Assembly (NCBI GenBank): GCA_907164885.2
Contig: OU015491.1
Coordinates: 118,052,431 to 118,116,430, forward strand
Direction: 5' to 3'
Source: Dolomedes plantarius
Taxonomy: Eukaryota; Arthropoda; Arachnida; Araneae; Dolomedidae
Length of the DNA stretch: 64,000 nucleotides
Made by a program: the position numbers and the translations under genes. Under the pieces are notes generated by a model. It ran no database searches, was not told where the DNA came from, and saw nothing but the letters and a program-made list of their open reading frames with translations. This document shows, piece by piece, positions 10,100 to 20,969 of this stretch. Position 1 is the stretch's first letter; every line of letters begins with the position of its first letter.

Positions 10100-11449
10100 C
10101 ACTGCTTGCCACCCAAATTGCAACACCAAGAAAGACAAGAGATATCACAACAAAATTTATTTTGTAGATAACATGTTGACCAAGTATCAAATGATTAAAT
10201 TTATAGACTTCTGTAAAGTGTGGTTCCTGCCAAAATCAGTAGCCAGAGTAGCCGCCATTTTTGGAGATTACCGCTGCCACACGCCTCTGCATTGATTGAA
10301 AGAGACTTTGGATGAGTTCTTGGCGTACAGCACACCAAGCAGCTTCCACACGTTGCCAAATTTGATCTGCTATGGCAGCTGGGGATGGAATCTGGGTCAA
10401 TCGTAGAAAAACCATGGACCACATGTTTTCTATCGGCGAAAGATCCGGATAGCGAGGCGTCCAGAGAAGCAATTTAATCTGGCGATTGACGAAGAACCGT
10501 TGGACAATGCGTGCCAAGTGTGGTCGCGCATTATCCTGTTGAAATATGGCTGTGGGCAAGCCCTGAAGGTAAGGAAGGACAACTGGCTCCAACACCTCGG
10601 AGATGTAGTGCTGGCTGTTTAAAGTACCGGCAATGCGTACTAGAGGTGTGCGAGAGTGATATCCAATACCGCCCCATACCATAATACCCGGTGCAGGACC
10701 AGTGTGGCGGTTCATAACGCAGCTGTTCAGCATCCTCTCTTCACGGTGTCTCCAGAGTCGAATGCGACCATCGTGGTGTTGCAGACAGAAGCGTGACTCG
10801 TCAGTAAAGACAATTTCATTCCATTCTGCCGGCCACATCCTTCTGTCATCGCACCATTGGCGGCGGAGACGTCTGTGGTTCTGCGTCAAAGGTAGACAAA
10901 GCAATGGACGTCTTGCGGACAGACCACTCTGCTGTAAACGGCGTCGAATGGTACGCGCAGACACTGGATGATGCGTTACAGACTGTATGTGCTGTGCTAT
11001 GGATCGTGATGTGACTGAGCGATCCGTCACTGCCATGCGCACAATTTGCCTGTCATCACGTGAAGTGGTGCGCTGAGGTGGATGCGATCGAGCACGCCGG
11101 TCCGTCGTACCCTCCTGCATCCAACGATCACATATCCGCATTACAGTTGTTTCGTTTCGTCCAACACGACTACCGATTTCTCTGAACGATAATCCAGAAT
11201 CTCGGTAGGCCACTATCTTTCCTCTGTCGAACTCAGATACTTGATCAAAAGATGATCGCTGTTTTCGACGAGACATAATTGATCTTTTTTTCAAAAAACC
11301 ACAAGAAAAACACAATTGCCGAACTTTAAATCGTCGAAATCTCCAATCCTTAAATAGCGCTTTGAAGTGGCACCACAGGCGCCCGTGATGTGCGTCTGCA
11401 CTGAAATTCTAATCATTTGCATATCTCACCTAAGCACAGGAAGTCAATA
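10100..11449 (-). mobile_element. Tc1-like element lacking one terminus
   Basis: The left end (3' of the gene) begins CACTGCTTGCCACCCAAATT next to TA at 10098-10099. The gene reads on the minus strand. Beyond the gene's 5' end there is an untranslated stretch with TCTAATCATTTGCATATCTC, closely like the matching part of the two Tc1 copies at 52.8 and 57.1 kb. No sequence complementary to the left terminus follows, so the right inverted repeat appears deleted. The right limit (about 11449, before CTCTTCGCC) is an estimate from where the host LTR-like sequence seems to resume. Confidence 0.7.
10236..11276 (-). CDS. Tc1-like transposase, uninterrupted frame (DD34E)
   Basis: This is the only Tc1-type transposase frame in the window with no stop or frameshift: 346 codons from the Met at 11276 (MSRRKQRSSFDQVSEFDRG). 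The frame stays open for 13 more codons upstream, but this Met fits the family's usual start. Helix-turn-helix segments occupy about residues 10-50 and 75-120 (FREIGSRVGRNETTVMRIC; SARTIRRRLQQSGL). Catalytic residues: Asp159 in VFTDESRF, Asp248 in QQDNARPH and Glu283 in LSPIENMW, giving exactly 34 intervening residues. It would act in the nucleus, binding its terminal repeats and inserting at TA. Its own element has lost one terminus, so any protein could act only on other copies. Expression is unknown; no promoter was identified. Confidence 0.9.
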   Translation of the reverse strand: MSRRKQRSSFDQVSEFDRGKIVAYRDSGLSFREIGSRVGRNETTVMRICDRWMQEGTTDRRARSHPPQRTTSRDDRQIVRMAVTDRSVTSRSIAQHIQSVTHHPVSARTIRRRLQQSGLSARRPLLCLPLTQNHRRLRRQWCDDRRMWPAEWNEIVFTDESRFCLQHHDGRIRLWRHREERMLNSCVMNRHTGPAPGIMVWGGIGYHSRTPLVRIAGTLNSQHYISEVLEPVVLPYLQGLPTAIFQQDNARPHLARIVQRFFVNRQIKLLLWTPRYPDLSPIENMWSMVFLRLTQIPSPAAIADQIWQRVEAAWCAVRQELIQSLFQSMQRRVAAVISKNGGYSGY

Positions 11450-11942
11450 AAACTCTTCGCCTATCACAAGGACTTATCGAGAATTTAAATTATAAGCTGC
11501 GAGGCCTGAGTAGTACCTCTTAGCTTGAGATCCTAAACTCAGCCTTCAAAATACTTCTGCCCGAAGTAAGTCGACGAGGTGTCGAACGATTATTCTCCGA
11601 ATCGAAAGTAAACACTTTACCTCACCGAGGACTTGAAACGAAGTCACGGCTGCAATTGCCGGAGTAGCCAGTCTCAGCGTAAGAACTCAGAGCTAACTGA
11701 ATTTTTTAACTGTCGTAGAAAAGCACTTTGAATTTTGGCACTGGTATCGCTCTAAATGTAAAAGGGCTCTAATTGGCGCCTTTTAAAAGTGACCTCATTT
11801 TTCTGGAGTTTGATTGGACTAGCGTCAACAGCTGTTTGGATCCGCCCGCAGGTTCACTTTTGCTTTTCACCGGAACGTGCATGAAAAGAAGGGGGTGTTG
11901 TTCTTTAAGATTGTGAAAATCAATGGATTCTTCACAATATAA

Positions 11943-11947
<5 letters not shown>

Positions 11948-12010
<63 letters not shown>
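11948..12010. repeat. (TA)n microsatellite
   Basis: A near-pure TA run abuts the right end of the LTR-like sequence. Together with 9658-9930 it suggests the LTR-like sequence inserted within a TA tract. Confidence 0.92.
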
Positions 12011-12012
<2 letters not shown>

Positions 12013-12647
12013 TCTTCGCTCCTGATGTCCACATATATGGACCTTTGATATTTCCCTCTTGAAACTACATAATAAACTTTTACTGAATTCTAACCATACT
12101 GGCACAAAGGTGGATGTTTAAACATTACATTTTCACTAATAGATGGCAGCACTGAATTTCATTTTCAGAATATCAAAGCAAGAAACTTGTGACATAGGTA
12201 AAATGGGGTCTTCAAAGCGTTTTCAAAAAAGTAAGCAATTTTTAAATTTTATTTAATTAATTATGATTTAAAATTTATGTTTTTATATATACTTAGATTA
12301 ATAGCTTTCGTTTGATGTGATTTTTAAGTTGTTTAAAGTATTACTTTTTGTGTTGTACCAATATGTATGCAGATCCACGTGTGTGTACCTTCGTCAATTC
12401 GGCAACTTTTTGCTATCGGTGGTTTGTGTTGAGATAATTGTGCTTTACGCGCTTTTTTCCGAAAGGGTATTGAAATTAACCCGTAAAAGCTTAAAATTAC
12501 TGTGGAAAATTAATATATAATTACAGTTATAATAATCTCGACTATAATTATTATTATCAATTTTATTGATATATCTATCAAATTAGTACTCCACTTATTT
12601 TGTTCGAGAATTAACATATTTGCTCGTAATTAAAATTAAAATTAATG

Positions 12648-12654
<7 letters not shown>
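12011..12654. other. Unassigned intergenic DNA
   Basis: No element or gene is recognised. A 67-codon frame at 12317-12520 is hydrophobic and low in complexity and is not supported as a gene. Confidence 0.5.
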
Positions 12655-12693
<39 letters not shown>

Positions 12694-12848
12694 TAATATT
12701 TATACATACACATATATATACATACACTGCGCTATTCCAAGAATGAGTGGGAATAGAAACGGCCAGAGATTGTGCGGGGATTTGAACCAGGGAATTCTCG
12801 CTCCGTAGTGGGATAGTCCAATGCGATATCCGTTCCGCCACAGATTCC
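12655..12848 (-). mobile_element. tRNA-derived SINE with TA-rich tail
   Basis: On the minus strand, starting near 12848, the sequence has an RNA polymerase III box A, TGGCGGAACGG, matching TRGYNNARNGG exactly. After about 35 bases comes a box B, GGTTCAAATCC, one change from GGTTCGANTCC. The tRNA-like head is followed by an unrelated body (CTCTGGCCGTTTCTATTCCC) and a TA-rich tail running to about 12655. This is the usual SINE layout. No clear target duplication was found. The head is too diverged in its acceptor and anticodon arms to be a working tRNA. Confidence 0.72.
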
Positions 12849-12950
12849 TTGCGAAAATGCTCTTATGAAGGGGGCATAACTATTTTTCGTTACGTGACGA
12901 TTCCTGCGAGTTTACTGTAAGCCGCGTAAAAGAACTTCGTTCCAAAATTC

Positions 12951-14210
12951 CAGGTACCCATGAAAGGACTTGTTAAGCCAATGGTCTTTCAAGAGATGAA
13001 CTCAAGATGACAGGTAGACCCAATTGTTATGCAGTCGCAATCAGATAATCACTTTCAGTTTATATTTGTCTATCAAGACCACTTGACGAAGTTCGTACAG
13101 TTGCGTGCCCTAAAAAGCAAACGTGCAGAAGAGGTTGCATATCGCCTAATTGATATTTTTACTATATTTGGAGCCCCCAGTGTACTGCAAAGTGACAATG
13201 GCCGTGAGTTTAGTAACAAAATCGTAGAAAAAGCTTGTGCAATGTGGCCAGATTTGAAAATTGTGCACGGCCTTGTGCACGGAAAATTGTAAACTTATGT
13301 CCAGACTGAAGATTCGGTCGAACGTACAAACCAGTATACTGAAAATATGGTAAGTTCTTGGTTGGAAAGCAATCAAACTAGTAAATGGTCCGAAGGATTA
13401 CGCTTTGTGCAACTTATGAAAAATAGAGCATTTCATGAAGGCATCAAGTGTACTCCTTATGAAGCAATCTTTAGGACGCCTGTAAAATTAGGTTTGAAAA
13501 CGTCTTTTTTCCCGAATGACTCTATCGAACATTTTAAAACTGAAGAAGAGCTTCAGACTTTAATCGAGACTGTTAATAACGATTCCGAAAACACCAATAT
13601 CAAAATAGAAGATGATTCTGATATGGACATTAACGATCTACCGCAAAATGACCATCCACCTAAAGTTGATTTTGAGGCTCAGAAAGGGGATGAAGCAGCG
13701 GTCCCTTTAATCCAGATAGATATTTTAAGCAGACAAGAACAAGTAAGAAAACATAGAATGAGTGTTAAAGACGATCCAGAATCATAGGCAAAGAAAATGT
13801 TGAAAGTTTCATATCTTAAATTTCCTTCTGGTAAAGTTGGTGACACAGTGAAACTACGAGTACGAAACGTTGACAGAGCAAGAAGGGATCCACAAAATTT
13901 ATTAGTGGTGATCTTAGAAGTTCAAGATGCAGAGTTCTATCAGTTAGGAACGAAACAAGGAAGACTTTCACAGTTGCATACCAGAAATCAGTTCACAATT
14001 TGTGAAGAAAATTTTATTTTGCTTGATGATGTTCCAGATCTAGCAATATCACTTCGAAAATGTGTCAGAAAATCATCTCTCTCTGGAGGTCAGGGATATC
14101 AGAGATGTGTTTGTAAGGGACAATGCGAGTCTGATATGTGCAAATGTAAAAAATATGGCAAAATTTGTAATTCTAAATGTTATAACAGTCTAATACGTAT
14201 ATATAAGTAA
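12951..14210 (+). pseudogene. Ginger/KRBA2-type integrase-like transposase, three stops
   Basis: A partial transposase related to Ginger elements and the vertebrate KRBA2 protein family, which carry a gypsy-like integrase core. All of it is in one frame. Order: linker GLVKPM; first core Asp in QVDPIVMQ (13017-13019); second in LQSDNGREF; Glu in SVERTNQ; WSEGLRFVQLMKNRAFH and TPYEAIF; a basic strand region VGDTVKLRV-NVDRARRDP; and a C-terminal Cys cluster (CVCKGQCESDMCKCKKYGK). Three in-frame stops break it: TGA 13008-13010, TAA 13290-13292 and TAG 13785-13787. No frameshift is seen. The N-terminal zinc-binding part is missing or unrecognisable, and no terminal repeats were identified. Confidence 0.82.
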
Positions 14211-14702
14211 ACTTAAAATATTTAGTAATTTGCAGTAGTAGCATTTAACGTTATATGAAAAAATGTTTTTTATCTAGAATATAGGATTAGTTTTTTATAT
14301 GTAACTGTTTTGTATATGTTCAAAATAAATTTTTGTCTTTCATTTGACAACACCTGTCAGTCCCTTATTCAAATTTCGTTCAGGCTACATCCATGCGTCT
14401 GAAAATAACCATTTATTGACTTTTTAACTGTAAATTATAAAACACTGTTATTCGCAGCCTCTCACGACATAGTGTCTAACGAAAAACTATTCTTCTGACT
14501 AGTAACTACTAAAAAAAAACTGCACTGTATTCTACTGGCTCAATCAGTCATGATATTTATTACATTTGCCATTACCAGTTGGGAATTATGTAAACAAACA
14601 GGTTAATTTGATAAATTTTCCTTTATTTACCATATTAACCGGCATTAATGGTGATTATGTATAATTGCCAGTTACCATATATAATCACCAGTTTATTACT
14701 TT
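14211..14702. other. Unassigned AT-rich DNA
   Basis: Possible 3' flank of the Ginger-type relic. It contains an AATAAA-like signal near 14322, but no terminal repeat could be matched. Confidence 0.45.
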
Positions 14703-14758
14703 TACCGTAACTAACACACACACACACACACATATATCTTATATATATATATTTCTTC
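14703..14758. repeat. (CA)n/(TA)n microsatellite at a Helitron 5' end
   Basis: CA repeats are followed by TATATCTTATATATATATA. The TC at 14737-14738 fits the first two bases of a Helitron. Confidence 0.75.
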
Positions 14759-15391
14759 TGTCCGTGTGTATGTAACTGAACTCCTCCTAAACGACTGGAC
14801 TGATTTTTATGAAATTTTGTGTGTGCGATTAAATTGATTCGAGAATGGTTTAGATTCGCAATTTGATCCGATAGAAAATGATTTTATATTTTTAATTAAT
14901 TAATAAAAAACCAACAATTTATAAGGGGGTGCGTCCGGTAAATGGAAGCTGTTACAGTTTGTGGAATCATCCCTCTGCATAATGGCATCCACGTTAGGTT
15001 TAGTTAGCAAACAGTGAGCGAAAAGGTAAAAATAAATAAAATCAAAAAGTTTCAAGTCATATATTAAACCAGAATAATAAATGAAAATAATAATCTTTCA
15101 AGTCAGATTTTATACTCTGAAATACATCAGATCCAACGGCATATTGATACTCTCGACACGCGATGGAAAATTCGAATCAACCACGCTAAGTGACACGAGA
15201 TCTTTTTTAATCGCTACTGCAATCCCCCTCGCCTATATCTTTGTGTCTATTGAAGAGTTGAAGACTAAGCTATCTTGCTAACTTATCCTGCTAACTTATT
15301 TCTGACTTAAAACTCTTCTGACATGTATAATCACCAGCCCACAACAACTTACCAATAGCGAACATGTTTCACTTTACTCAGTAGAATACCG

Positions 15392-15460
15392 TGTCATCGT
15401 GGCGCATTCGGAAGGTCGCGCAAGTACCATTCTCTCGACCCGGGTTCGAATGCAGTGTCG
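15392..15460 (+). other. tRNA-like pol III promoter segment
   Basis: TGGCGCATTCGG (15400-15411) resembles box A, and GGTTCGAATGC (15443-15453) is close to box B, at tRNA-like spacing. It lies inside the Helitron-like element. The arms do not fold into a convincing cloverleaf by eye, so it is more likely a SINE head or tRNA relic than a gene. Confidence 0.4.
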
Positions 15461-15699
15461 TGTAAATTTTACTAGACCTGTTATTTCAGCTTTTTTTAAG
15501 GCTTTTTTATTTCAGCCTTTATTTTATTATTTTTTAAATTATTATTTTATTTTATTTTATTATTTTTTAAGTTTTAATTTAATTTTATTGTTTTTAAAAA
15601 TTATTATTTTTATTTATTTAAATTTTTTCAGCTTTTTTATAATGAAATACCGAATATAGCTGAAATCTGAGGAGTTTATTATACATTTATGCATTTTTA

Positions 15700-16395
15700 A
15701 TTGGGTTTTCATATTATTAATATGTATAACATTTCGTAGGCCTTTTTTTTCTATGTTATTTATACTGCGTTTAGTTTTTAATGGATTTTTATAGGTTTAT
15801 TATAAAATTATATATTTTATGTTTTACTTTTCAGGATTTGTTGCTCCAATGATAAAGGGTAAATGTTTTCTATGTTACTTATACTGTGTTTAGTTTTTAA
15901 ATTGATTATGGTTAACAAACATTCGACAATTTGACATTTTTACTTTTCAGCTTTAATTTTCAAAATTCTTTACTATCCTGAAGACAATTTGACATTTTTC
16001 CCTTTCAGCTTTTAGTGGTTTATTATAAATGCATATATTTTATGTTTTAATTTTCAGGGTTTTTTTGCTCTAATGATAAAAGGTTAAATCTATCTGAATT
16101 CTGAGGAAATTATTGTAAATTTATGGTTTTTTATATTGGGTTTCCTTTTTATTCATGCATATAACATTTCACATGATTTTTTTCTGTTATTTATACTGTG
16201 TTTAGTTTTTAAAATGATTTTGGTTGACAAATATTCGACAATTTGACATTTTAAAGTTTTTAGTGGTGCAATGATGAAAGGCTGAATCTACCTAAATTCT
16301 GAGATGTGTATAACATTTCACATGCTTTTATTCTGTTATTTATACTGTGTTTAGTTTTAAAATTGATTTTGGTTAACAAACATTCTTAAAATCCC
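15700..16395 (+). repeat. Diverged internal repeats of the Helitron-like element
   Basis: A block of about 150-330 bp recurs with large deletions. Its landmarks are TTATTTATACTGTGTTTAG, GATTTTGGTTAACAAACATT, TTTGACATTTTTACTTTTCAG and ATGATGAAAGGCTGAATC. The last copy here ends in CCCGGGCAACGCCGG, a Helitron-type subterminal motif, at about 16392-16406. Confidence 0.7.
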
Positions 16396-16601
16396 GGGCA
16401 ACGCCGGATAAATTATCACCTGTGTGGGTTGATAATTTATAAATCTTAAAACTGTTCCCACATGTATAAATACCGACCACCAAGAACTTTCCAACATTTT
16501 TAATTAATAAATAACCAACAATTTTTGAAGGATGCTACTCTCGATTCACAGACGTACAGTAGATGGCACCACGATTTTAAACTTTTAGTATTCCAACCCA
16601 T

Positions 16602-16668
16602 TTGAAAACACGCACTTCGCTGCGGAGTACATTCAAATTAAATAGAACGTCAATGTATGCAATTAATG

Positions 16669-16707
<39 letters not shown>

Positions 16708-17382
16708 AATACGACGATCAATGTATACAAATAATGCAAAAAAAAATATTTTTAAAAAAATCGTAAGGGATATTTTTATAGACAAAATAATGTCGAAGAA
16801 AATATTCAAATTAAATCTAATAGGTCATACTAAAGAATATTGTACAGTTAATATAGTACAATTAAGGAACAAATCTTTTACTTTATTTTAATATTTTTTT
16901 GATAATGTCCAATCGTCTGCCGCATTAGAAAGGAAATTTCTTTTTTTGTCCATTTCGTTGTTACGTAGCGATAAATTTATTTAAAGTACCAGAAAAGAAA
17001 TCACATAATCAGCGTTTAATAAATTAAATTCTAAAAATTAATCTTAAAAAATTCAACAAAAATCAGAAAATGGAAGTAAAGATTCGAAAAAGATTTCATT
17101 TTAAAGGATTTTTCATGATCATTTTCGTGATATAAATTTAATAACCCTCAAATTATTATTTTAAATGCAAACTCAAAAAAAGTTATAAAACAGCTTAAAA
17201 ATTTAATTTAAAAAAACCTAAGAAGAATTTTTCAAAACTCTTTCTTAGTGCACCCCTACACTATAAGAAGAATGGCCATGCAAAATTTCAGCCCTTTAGG
17301 TCCAGCGGTTTGTTCTGTACGTTGTATGTCAGTCAGTCAATCAGTTAGTCAGTCAGTTACGGAACTGTTATATATATATAGA
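16602..17382 (-). mobile_element. Inverted Helitron fragment, CTGACTGAC family
   Basis: Read on the minus strand it starts TC at 17382 and continues TATATATATAACAGTTCCGT with CTGACTGAC-type repeats, the same 5' end as at 24884 and 61895. Its other end (16602) reads GCAGCGAAGTGCGTGTTTTC, close to the GCGAAGTACGGGTTTTC that precedes CTAG at 28527, but the final GCTAG is lost. It is about 780 bp and carries no coding capacity. Confidence 0.7.
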
Positions 17383-18279
17383 TTTTTATCACTATCTTTA
17401 TATCGTAACGTTGACTTCATGCGCACTCATTATTTTCCTACGCTTTTTTTTATTATTATCTTTAAAATAGCGTAATTTTCATATGATTTTAAACAACAAT
17501 CGTTTTTAACTCGCATTCAATTGGCTGTTAAAAATTTATATTTACTCCCTATTTAAAAGAAGCAGGGTGTAAATTTGTCAAAGAGGATGTTTCAACACCC
17601 AATTTCAAAGAAGTAGGGTGTAAATTGTAGGGTTGAAAGTTGGTAAAATCAAAATTTTGTGCAATACATTTAATTTGTCGATTAAAAGTAGTTTTTTTCT
17701 AAAAATTATTTTATTTCGCTTGAAAAGCTTAATATTTTATGTACGCGGTTTATATTATTATTACTATCTTTACATTGTAACGTTAACTTCATGCGCGAGC
17801 ATTACTTTGTTATGTTTTTTTTAATTATTATCTTTATAATAGCTTTATTTTCGCATAGTTTTAAAAAACTATCGTTTTTATTCATATTATGTTGGGTTTT
17901 TATTAATTAAAAATTAAGGGTAATTAATTTCGATTCCGGAAGTTCTTATTATCTTTATTTTCATATGATTTTTCATTTACGAATTATTCAAATGTTGGCT
18001 AAAAAACTTTTGTGTAATTTATACATTTGTATGTGTTTAATTATTGAAATTAATTAATTTATATTTCTGGAGAGGATGTTTCAGTTTTTAGTGGTACTAT
18101 GATGAAAGGCTGAATCTACCAAAATTCTGAGGAGTTTATTATGGAGAGAAAAGGAATTTACTATGTAGAGGATGTTTATACGAGTTAAATGTGGAGACAA
18201 GTTAAATGGTTTGCAGCCCTCAATCAAACACTTCATTTTTTAAGAGGGGCGCTGGAGTCATAACATGGTTCTATTGGAA
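17383..18279. other. Helitron interior, no coding sequence
   Basis: AT-rich DNA with TTGACTTCATGCGC-like and TAACTTCATGCGCGAGC-like repeats near 17411 and 17785. No protein-coding features are recognised. Confidence 0.45.
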
Positions 18280-18660
18280 ATTTCTGCTAAACCTGTAATT
18301 TCAGCTTCTTTTTTTTGCCCCAATGATGAAAGGCTAAATCTAGCTGAATTCTGAGGAGTTTATTATAAATTTATGTATTTTGATATTGGGTTTTCCTTTT
18401 ATTCATGTGTATAAGATTTCCGGTGATTTTTTTCTATGTTATTTATTCTATGTTTTTTAAATTAATTTTGGTTAACAAATATTAGAGAGTTTGACATTTT
18501 TACTTTTAAGATTTTAGTACTACAAGGATTAATGGCTGTAATTCTGAGATGTGTGTAACATTTCACATATATTTTTTCTATGCTATTTATGCTGTGTTAA
18601 TTTTTAAATTGATTTTGGTTAACAAACATTCTTAATATCCCGAGCATCGCCAGGTACTTC
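18280..18660 (+). repeat. Second block of the Helitron internal repeat
   Basis: This repeats the landmarks of 15700-16395: ATGATGAAAGGCTAAATC, TTTATTATAAATTTATG, GATTTTGGTTAACAAACATT. It ends at CCCGAGCATCGCCAGG, the diverged partner of the motif at 16392, just ahead of the element's 3' terminus. Confidence 0.68.
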
Positions 18661-18709
18661 AGATAGAATGACAACGTTTGAACAGGACAACGTCTGTCGG
18701 GTCCGCTAG

Positions 18710-20197
18710 TATATATATATATAACTGAATTTAACAAATCTTTTTTAAAATGTAAATTAATTTTCACATTTGATGTCAAAGTAATTGTTATGAAATAACA
18801 ATTAAATTATCCATTAAATATAAAACCATTAAATATGAATCCATTAAATATAAAACAAGAATACGTGCATACAGTTTTAGATGAAACATTTTATGGGATA
18901 TACATATGAAATCTATAAAAACATGTAATATAAAAATGTTTACTAAACATACATGTACAAACTTTAACCACTAAGCTGAATATTTTTAGCAAAACTATCT
19001 AATGTTACAAAATGATAATATAGATTTAGAAGTTTATGACGTAATGTGTAAAATAAGAAAAAAAACCGAACATCAAAATATTCTTTAAATTGTGTTGACT
19101 GACTTAAATTCAGAAGTTATCGTAGGATATAATATCAATTTTACTGTTTTATTTACTTTTATATTGTAATTTAAAAACTTTCTTACGTAGATATCTTTAT
19201 TTTAAAATGTTCTATTATAATGTTTTTTTCTGTTATATATCAAATGTTGAATCCGAGTATCGAAAAAATCAGCTGGAGAACGAAATAATCTTTAGCAGAA
19301 GAAGAAGCTTTAGATCTTCTTTTAACCACTCATCACTGGTCTATATAAAATCACTTAAAAGGAAATCCTTACACTTGCTCCGAGTTTGTGAGTACCTTTT
19401 GAAAAGGAACTGGAAGAAAAGGAACGGAATGAAAGAATATCTTTTCCCATCGCTGAACCAAGTCCGTGTCAACAAAAGGATTAGGGATTTCTAAACCTTT
19501 AACGGGAATAAAAGTTTTAAGTCTTGTGCCCGAAGAGTTTTAGTTACTTGAAATATGAGGTGAAGTTTCAGCAATTGAGAAAATAGAACTCTATTGAAAT
19601 GTTTTGGGGCTACGTATCGTTTGAGGGTGGAATGGAAACTTTTGTAAATTTAAGAAATTTTTTTAACTCGTCTTTGTAGCAAATTATCATGTTTAAAAAT
19701 TCTTAAAAAATTAATCAAACACTCCACGTTACCGAGCCATGAGGAATTCAGACATATTTAAAAAAAAAGTCTATAGAAATACTAATATATCATTTTAGTT
19801 ATATCTGTAATTTTTCACGACGTGGTTTGAAACCAAGTTTGCAGTAGCCCGGGAAATCCGTTGAGAGAAACGAGGTAAGCGAAATTATATAGAAGTGGTT
19901 TGAAGATCTTGATCATCAAAAAAGATATATAAATTAGGTATAGAATATTTATTAACGTTTTTTCAAATGAAAATCACTGTTAGCCCAGTTTAAATCATAT
20001 ATTTATTCAATGGATGAGAAGACTATTGTCTCAGTCTACTGCGCCCACAATACATAGAGCGAGTAGGAATGGTCCATAAACTTTTCGCTTCACATATTAT
20101 TTAAAAGGTCACAAATCATGATAAAACAAGACACTAAGCCAAGACACCCCTATTTCGAATAAAATTTTCTGTGATATGAGTATTTTTGTTTACGATC
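18710..20197. other. Unassigned AT-rich intergenic DNA
   Basis: After a short TA run at 18711-18722 nothing is recognised. A 95-codon frame at 19207-19494 is rich in Lys, Arg and Ser; it has no recognisable domain and no supporting context. Confidence 0.5.
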
Positions 20198-20199
20198 TA

Positions 20200-20967
20200 C
20201 AGGGTGGTCATAAAAAAACTTTGCCGGTATATGTACCTGTAGCGACTGTTTCGTTCAACCGATCAAGATGAGATGTCAGATATAGTTATTTAGAGACATG
20301 AGCTCGGGACTTTGTGAACGCCAACAAAGTGGCGCTCACGGTTACGGTTATAGGTATAGAAACTCGAAATTTTCGAATAGCAACGCCCACTTTTTTCCGT
20401 CGCAAAATGTTCAGCGCATGCGGAAACCGTAAAGAGTGTTGGAACGGTACATGGATCACAAAAAACGGACGCATTATGCACGCACAAAAAACGGCTCTGC
20501 TAACGGCCAGCAAAAACACGATCGGGGCTCACGGAGGAAATTTGCATTTGACAGAGGAAAGGCACCAATCACTGATGACAACACAGATCGGAGAAAATAA
20601 AACTTTTATTTGGATTACATATTTTCCACATGGGTGCCATCACAGGACATTCGCAGAGCTGTATTTTGTGAGTGCATAACGCGCCCGTTTTTTTGTGATA
20701 CACGTACCGTTCCAACGCCCTTTAGAGTTTTCGCATGAGCGGCGCATTTTGCGACGGGAGAAAGTAGGTATTGCCATTCGAAAATTTCGAGTTCTGTACT
20801 TATAATTCTGTACTTATAAGCGTAACCGTGAGCGCCACTTTGTTGACGTTCACAGAATCCTGAACTCCAACCTCAGAATAACTATATCTGAAATCTCATA
20901 TCGATCGGTTTAACAGAACAGCCGCTAGAGGTCCATATCGGCAAAAAAATTTTTTATCACCACCCTG
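20200..20967. mobile_element. Foldback-type Tc1/mariner MITE
   Basis: The element is 768 bp, bounded by TA (20198-20199, 20968-20969), starting CAGGGTGGTCATAAAAAAAC and ending with its near inverse. The two arms (about 20200-20470 and 20690-20967) are complementary over roughly 270 bp with scattered mismatches, around a ~200-bp centre. Paired landmarks include GGCGCTCACGGTTACG on the left and CGTAACCGTGAGCGCC on the right. The 121-codon frame across the centre matches no transposase I know and is probably fortuitous. Confidence 0.85.
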
Positions 20968-20969
20968 TA

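Larger units (their letters stand above)
14737..18709 (+). mobile_element. Non-autonomous Helitron-like element
   Basis: The proposed 5' end is TC at 14737, followed by TTATATATATATATTTC and then CTTCTGTCCGTGTGTATG. The 3' end is CTAG at 18706-18709 followed by T, the Helitron CTRR terminus. Just before it, GGAC and GTCC can pair around AACGTCTGTCGG as a short terminal hairpin. No inverted repeats or target duplication are seen, as expected for Helitrons, and no Rep/helicase coding remains. The interior holds diverged repeats, a tRNA-like segment and an inverted fragment of another Helitron family. The 3' end is firmer than the 5' end. Confidence 0.6.

Noticed and set aside
15392..15460. A genuine tRNA gene
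   Set aside because: Boxes A and B are imperfect and the acceptor and anticodon arms do not pair convincingly; kept only as a tRNA-like segment.
19207..19494. 95-codon frame rich in Lys, Arg and Ser
   Set aside because: Could be a small exon, but no splice or homology evidence can be given.
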